Assembly: GCA_937901435.1 (NCBI GenBank) | Contig: CALGTJ010000453.1 | Location: 1 to 10,916, forward strand | Direction of reading: 5' to 3' | DNA from: an uncultured Rhodobacter sp. | GTDB taxonomy: Bacteria > Pseudomonadota > Alphaproteobacteria > Rhodobacterales > Rhodobacteraceae | DNA length: 10,916 bases | Shown here: positions 7,128 through 10,916 of the stretch, piece after piece | Layout of the letters: the number at the start of each line of letters is the position of its first letter | Position numbering within the stretch: position 1 is the first letter of the stretch | Position numbers and translations under genes: made by a program | The notes under the pieces: generated by a model | What the model was told of the DNA's origin: nothing | Database searches by the model: none | The model's input: the letters and a program-made list of their open reading frames with translations, nothing else

Positions 7128-8306
7128 CTAATGGCGAAGTGCAGCAATGACGCCGCGCAATTCAGCCAACCCGCACATGCGTCCGGTTAGGTGATAGCCT
7201 GGAAAGGCCTGCCGTTTAAAGTCGTCTAGCAGTTCGTGCCCGTGATCTGGACGGAATGGTATATCCGCGTCCATTCGGCCAACCATAAGGCGGCGTGCTT
7301 CCTCGTTCAGCAGAACCTTGACTAACTCCACCATATCCGTGTCACCATTGAGGTGCGCCACCTCCTGAAAAGAGCCGTCTGGTTCCCGCTTGACATTACG
7401 CAAATGTGCAAAATGGATACGATCAGCGAACTGGCGCGCAATTGCAGGCAAGTCGTTTTCGGGATTAGCTCCCAATGAACCGCTACACAAGGTCAGACCG
7501 TTGGCTAAACAATCCTGTTGAGCCAGAATCCAGGCAATATCTTCTTCGTTGCTTACAACTCTGGGCAGACCTAGAATATCGCGTGGAGGATCGTCAGGAT
7601 GTACACACATGCGCATACCCAATTCGTCTGCTGTAGGAATGACTTCCGCAAGAAAGCGGGCGAAATTGGCGCGCAGATCCGCCCGACTGATACCTTGGTA
7701 TTTGCCCAGAGCCTTTTGTAACCCGTCGATTGAGTAACGCGTATAGGCACCAGGCAACCCTGCCATAATGCTGGCCAGTAATTTGCTGCGATCTTCTTGG
7801 GTCGAACTGGAAAACCATTTTTCCCCTGCAGCGCAAACGTCAGGCGTATAATCGTTTTCGGCGTTCTTGCGCCCCAATATATGGATTTCAAAAGCGGCCA
7901 TATGAGGGGCAGAAAACTGGAGCGCCGTGCCACCACCCGGCACAGGCACGTCAAGCTGGGTTCTGGTCCAATCCAATAGCGGCATGAAGTTGTAACACAC
8001 CGCCATTACACCGCATTCAGCTAGATTGCGTAGTGATTGGCGGTAGTTGCCGAACACCCTGCCCAGATCACCTGATCCGCGTTTAATATTCTCGTGAACC
8101 GGCAGGCTCTCGGTTACAATCCAGTTAAGGCCAAGGTCGGGACGCTTCCCTATCAAGGCTTGACGAGCGCGAATGTCATTGACAGTCCAAACCTCACCAT
8201 AAGGGATTTCGTGCAGCGCTGTCACGATGCCGCTGGCACGGGTCTGGGCCACTTCAGGCAATGTGATCGTATCCAGCGGACCATACCAGCGCCAGCTTTC
8301 TATCAT
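7128..8306 (-). CDS. uxuA: Mannonate dehydratase
   Basis: UxuA removes water from D-mannonate to give 2-keto-3-deoxy-D-gluconate in the cytoplasm. The 392-residue protein matches the Escherichia coli enzyme in length (394) and along its whole course. Landmarks are SWRWYGP (4-10), TALHEIPYGEVW (29-40), VCYNFMPLLDWTRT (103-116), VHPDDPPR (235-242), LCSGSLG (273-279), HLNGDTDM (318-325) and PDHGHELLDD (353-362). Residues H236, C274, H301 and D354 occupy the positions of the metal ligands (His, Cys, His, Asp) reported for this family, so the enzyme should be active with Mn or a similar metal. The start ATG overlaps the uxuB stop (ATGA on the minus strand), and AAGGAA (8320-8315) lies eight bases upstream. 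It is the last gene of the minus-strand operon. Confidence 0.97.
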   Translation of the reverse strand: MIESWRWYGPLDTITLPEVAQTRASGIVTALHEIPYGEVWTVNDIRARQALIGKRPDLGLNWIVTESLPVHENIKRGSGDLGRVFGNYRQSLRNLAECGVMAVCYNFMPLLDWTRTQLDVPVPGGGTALQFSAPHMAAFEIHILGRKNAENDYTPDVCAAGEKWFSSSTQEDRSKLLASIMAGLPGAYTRYSIDGLQKALGKYQGISRADLRANFARFLAEVIPTADELGMRMCVHPDDPPRDILGLPRVVSNEEDIAWILAQQDCLANGLTLCSGSLGANPENDLPAIARQFADRIHFAHLRNVKREPDGSFQEVAHLNGDTDMVELVKVLLNEEARRLMVGRMDADIPFRPDHGHELLDDFKRQAFPGYHLTGRMCGLAELRGVIAALRH

Positions 8307-9745
8307 TGATATAATTCCTTAGCACAGGCCTGCGCGCCGTGCTCGATCAAGCGTGAAAACGCCTTGAGCAACGCGTTTTGAAACAATGGATTTGTCGCCA
8401 GAGACTCTGGGAATACCTCGCGGAGTGACAGTATGGCATCCACCTTTGCCGCCGCGTCCACCCCAGAATCACTTAGGGATTTCAACAGTTCCGCCAGCGG
8501 GTCCTGAACATCTATTGCTTGCCCGGATTCATCCACTGCCCCGACGTAGCGCATCCATGCCGCCACCGCCAAAACCAGTCCCGGACTTGCGCGCTTAGCG
8601 GCCAAATTTTCCTCAATTATTCCCAGAATTCGCTGTGGAAGCTTCTGAGATCCATCCATCGCAATTTGCCAGGTCAGATGCCGGATAGCCGGATTGGAAT
8701 AGCGTTCAAACAATGCCTGCGCATAGTCTTGCAAGTTTACCCCCTCGGGCGGCTTAAGGCCAGGGATGATTTCCGCTGACCAAAGACGCTGGCAGTACCG
8801 GCCAAAGTCGGGGTTGGAAACCGTGTCAAATATGCTCTCATACCCGGCGAGATATCCCATATAAGCCAGTGAAGAATGGGTGCCGTTGAGACATCGTAGT
8901 TTCATATGCTCAAATGCCATAACATCGTCCACCATCTGTGCGCCTGCAGCCGCAAAATCGGGGCGCTCTTCATTCACAAAATCATCTTCGATCACCCATT
9001 GGCGAAACGGTTCGTGAATAACTGGTGAGCAGTCCAGATAGCCGGACTTGTTGGCTAGTGTTACGATGTCTTCAGGGCTGGTGGCTGGCACGATCCGATC
9101 AACCATCGTTGAGGGAAACGCGCCATTTTGCGAAATCCAGTCTGCCAGTTCAGGATTTATCATACCGGCCAATTCCAACACAACACTGCGCACTAAACGG
9201 CCATTCTGAGGCAGGTTATCGCAGCATAATACTGTGAATGGAGGCACGCCTGCAGCGCGGCGCATTTGCAGTGCACGTACCAGAAAACCAACCGCAGACT
9301 TTGGCAGACTGTGATCGACATCGTGTATGATATCAGCATGTGTGCGATTAAGTGCACCACTGGAAGGTTCGTGGCAGTAACCCTTTTCCGTAATTGTCAA
9401 GGACACAATTTTGATGGCGGGGCTAGCCATTGCTTTCAAAACCTCTGTGGGGTTTTCTTGGGCAACAAGAACGTCGTTTAGGACGTTGATAACCTGCGAA
9501 ACCTCGCCGGTTGGCGCCAGTTCCACAGCTGTATAGGCGAACCCTTGTGGTTTAAGTAAATCCCGCTGATCTGGTCGCATAAGGCTAACGCCAATGATGC
9601 CCCAGCCTCCACCAGAATGGGCCATTGCCTCAGCAATATAAATAGCACCGTGTGCGCGATAAAAAGCACCAAGCCCAAGGTGAATAATTCCCGCAGTTGG
9701 CTTGCAATCAATGGGTGCCGATAGGCGGGGGAGATCAGACACCAT
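8303..9745 (-). CDS. uxuB: D-fructuronate reductase-like oxidoreductase, mannitol dehydrogenase family
   Basis: This 480-residue member of the long-chain mannitol dehydrogenase family should reduce D-fructuronate to D-mannonate with NADH. The nucleotide-binding N-terminus shows GIIHLGLGAFYRAH (19-32). Further family landmarks are CCDNLPQNG (174-182), FPSTMVDRIVPAT (210-222) and HEPFRQWVIED (244-254). The catalytic motif is present as K282, N287 and H290 (KLRCLNGTH), the spacing known from the family. The family also includes tagaturonate, mannitol and arabinitol dehydrogenases. The fructuronate role rests on its place between the uronate isomerase and the mannonate dehydratase. It begins 24 bases after the uxaC stop with no clear Shine-Dalgarno sequence (only a weak GAAAG), so it may depend on coupling. 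It overlaps uxuA by four bases. Confidence 0.88.
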   Translation of the reverse strand: MVSDLPRLSAPIDCKPTAGIIHLGLGAFYRAHGAIYIAEAMAHSGGGWGIIGVSLMRPDQRDLLKPQGFAYTAVELAPTGEVSQVINVLNDVLVAQENPTEVLKAMASPAIKIVSLTITEKGYCHEPSSGALNRTHADIIHDVDHSLPKSAVGFLVRALQMRRAAGVPPFTVLCCDNLPQNGRLVRSVVLELAGMINPELADWISQNGAFPSTMVDRIVPATSPEDIVTLANKSGYLDCSPVIHEPFRQWVIEDDFVNEERPDFAAAGAQMVDDVMAFEHMKLRCLNGTHSSLAYMGYLAGYESIFDTVSNPDFGRYCQRLWSAEIIPGLKPPEGVNLQDYAQALFERYSNPAIRHLTWQIAMDGSQKLPQRILGIIEENLAAKRASPGLVLAVAAWMRYVGAVDESGQAIDVQDPLAELLKSLSDSGVDAAAKVDAILSLREVFPESLATNPLFQNALLKAFSRLIEHGAQACAKELYQ

Positions 9746-9769
9746 GGAGTGCTACTTTCGTTGTTTGTG

Positions 9770-10916
9770 TCACAGTTGGTATGCTTTTTTGGCCAGCCCA
9801 TAGGCCAGATCCTGCGCGACTTCATGTGCTTCATTGAGCGTCAGACGACCGGTTGAAATCAGCGTTGCCAGATAGGCACAATCCACCCGTCGCGAAACAT
9901 CGTGGCGTGCGGGTATCGAGCAAAATGCTCGTGTATCATCATTAAATCCAACGGTGTTGTAGAACCCTGCGGTTTCGGTTGTGGTTTCTCTGAATCGGCG
10001 CATTCCCTCAGCGCTATCATAAAACCACCAGGCTGGGCCAAGACGCAGGGCAGGGTACACGCCCGCCATCGGTACCAGTTCACGCGAGAATGAAGTTTCA
10101 TCAAGCGTGAACACAATAATTGTCAGATCAGGGTTGGTGCCGAAGGCATCCAGCATAGGCTTAAGAGCATGAACATAATCGATTCGGGTAGGGATATCAA
10201 AGCCTGTATCACGGCCATGAATATCTAGGATTGATTTGCAGTGGTTGCGAAATGAACCCGGATGGATTTGCAGAACCAGCCCATCGTCGATGCTCATCCT
10301 TGCCATTTCGGTCAACATTTGCCCGCGAAATGCGTCCGCCTCATCTGGTGTCGCACCGCCGGTGCGCAAATTGTTAAACAAAGCAGCGGCCTCGGATTGT
10401 GGCATATCCTCGGTACGTGCGCTCGGGTGACCGTGATCGGTGCTGGTGGCGCCGTAAGATTTGAAAAATTCGCGCCGCACCCGATGCGCCTCAAGATAGC
10501 CTTCCCAGTTGCTGGTATCGCAGTTTGTCAAAGCGCCCAGTTTTTCAACATTGGTTACAAAGCCTTCAAATTCTGGGTCCACTACATTGTCAGGGCGGTA
10601 GGCTGTGACAACTTTGCCCGACCATCCAGATGTCTGGATCATTTTGTGCCAGTGCAGATCATCCAACGGGTTTTCTGTTGTCGATAATGCCTCAATGTTG
10701 AACCTCTCAAACAGGGCTCTAGGTCGGAAATCAGGCCGCGTCAGGCAATTGGCGATGTGATCATAGGTCTTGTCGGCAGTGTTTGGACCAAAATGTTCTG
10801 TTATGCCAAAAACCGTTTCAAAGGCATGGTCGATCCACATCCGGCTGGGGGTAGCACGCAGCAAATGAAAATTTTCGGCAAACACTCGCCAGATTTTTCG
10901 ACCATCGGTTTCTGTC
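9770..10916 (-). CDS. uxaC: Uronate isomerase (N-terminus beyond the window)
   Basis: UxaC isomerises D-glucuronate to D-fructuronate (and D-galacturonate to D-tagaturonate), the first step of the pathway. The reading frame runs open to the window end, and the last in-window codons (TETDGRKIWR, joining FAENFHLLRATPSRMWIDH) match the family. The GTG at 10885 is therefore not the real start. About 381 residues are visible of a usual 470 or so, leaving roughly 90 outside, including the N-terminal His-x-His metal motif. Recognisable segments are HPGSFRNH, FTLDETSFSRELVPMAG, LGPAWWFYDS, GFYNTVGFNDDTRAF and IPARHDVSRRVDCAYLA. It is the first gene seen of the operon leading to uxuB and uxuA. Its promoter, and perhaps a regulator, lie to the right of the window. 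Confidence 0.95.
   Translation of the reverse strand, partial: TETDGRKIWRVFAENFHLLRATPSRMWIDHAFETVFGITEHFGPNTADKTYDHIANCLTRPDFRPRALFERFNIEALSTTENPLDDLHWHKMIQTSGWSGKVVTAYRPDNVVDPEFEGFVTNVEKLGALTNCDTSNWEGYLEAHRVRREFFKSYGATSTDHGHPSARTEDMPQSEAAALFNNLRTGGATPDEADAFRGQMLTEMARMSIDDGLVLQIHPGSFRNHCKSILDIHGRDTGFDIPTRIDYVHALKPMLDAFGTNPDLTIIVFTLDETSFSRELVPMAGVYPALRLGPAWWFYDSAEGMRRFRETTTETAGFYNTVGFNDDTRAFCSIPARHDVSRRVDCAYLATLISTGRLTLNEAHEVAQDLAYGLAKKAYQL

Overview
The window looks like an accessory carbon-catabolism locus of a Gram-negative bacterium, most likely an alphaproteobacterium and possibly of the Rhodobacterales. That placement is inferred from the style of the uronate isomerase and of the oligopeptide-type transporter, from moderate GC content judged by eye, and from an IS481-type transposase relic. 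No ribosomal or other firm taxonomic marker is present.

Layout. Bases 1-50 are the 3' part of a tRNA-Arg (anticodon CCG). Bases 51-806 hold no intact gene. On the minus strand, next to the tRNA, they contain a decayed N-terminal fragment of an IS481-family transposase (about 140-421) with three in-frame stops. Several inverted repeats follow, then a promoter-like -35 box, a candidate operator and the leader of the first gene. Bases 807-7071 are a five-gene plus-strand transporter operon: a periplasmic family-5 solute-binding protein, two DppB/DppC-type permeases and two DppD/DppF-type ATPases. A strong hairpin separates the binding-protein gene from the membrane genes. Bases 7128-10916 carry a minus-strand operon read in the order uxaC (cut by the window end), uxuB-like, uxuA. 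The two operons converge on a 56-base gap that contains a terminator-like hairpin for each strand.

Function. Uronate isomerase converts D-glucuronate to D-fructuronate, a UxuB-like NADH-dependent oxidoreductase reduces this to D-mannonate, and mannonate dehydratase gives 2-keto-3-deoxygluconate (KDG). The KDG kinase and aldolase are not in the window, nor is any regulator. The adjacent oligopeptide-type ABC importer is therefore probably the uptake system for a glucuronate-containing sugar or oligosaccharide rather than for peptides. This is inferred from gene neighbourhood; the sequence alone does not show the substrate.

No clearly unprecedented system was found. The points most worth a second look are the pairing of an oligopeptide-type importer with hexuronate catabolism, the hairpin after the binding-protein gene, the candidate operator, and the transposon relic abutting the tRNA.
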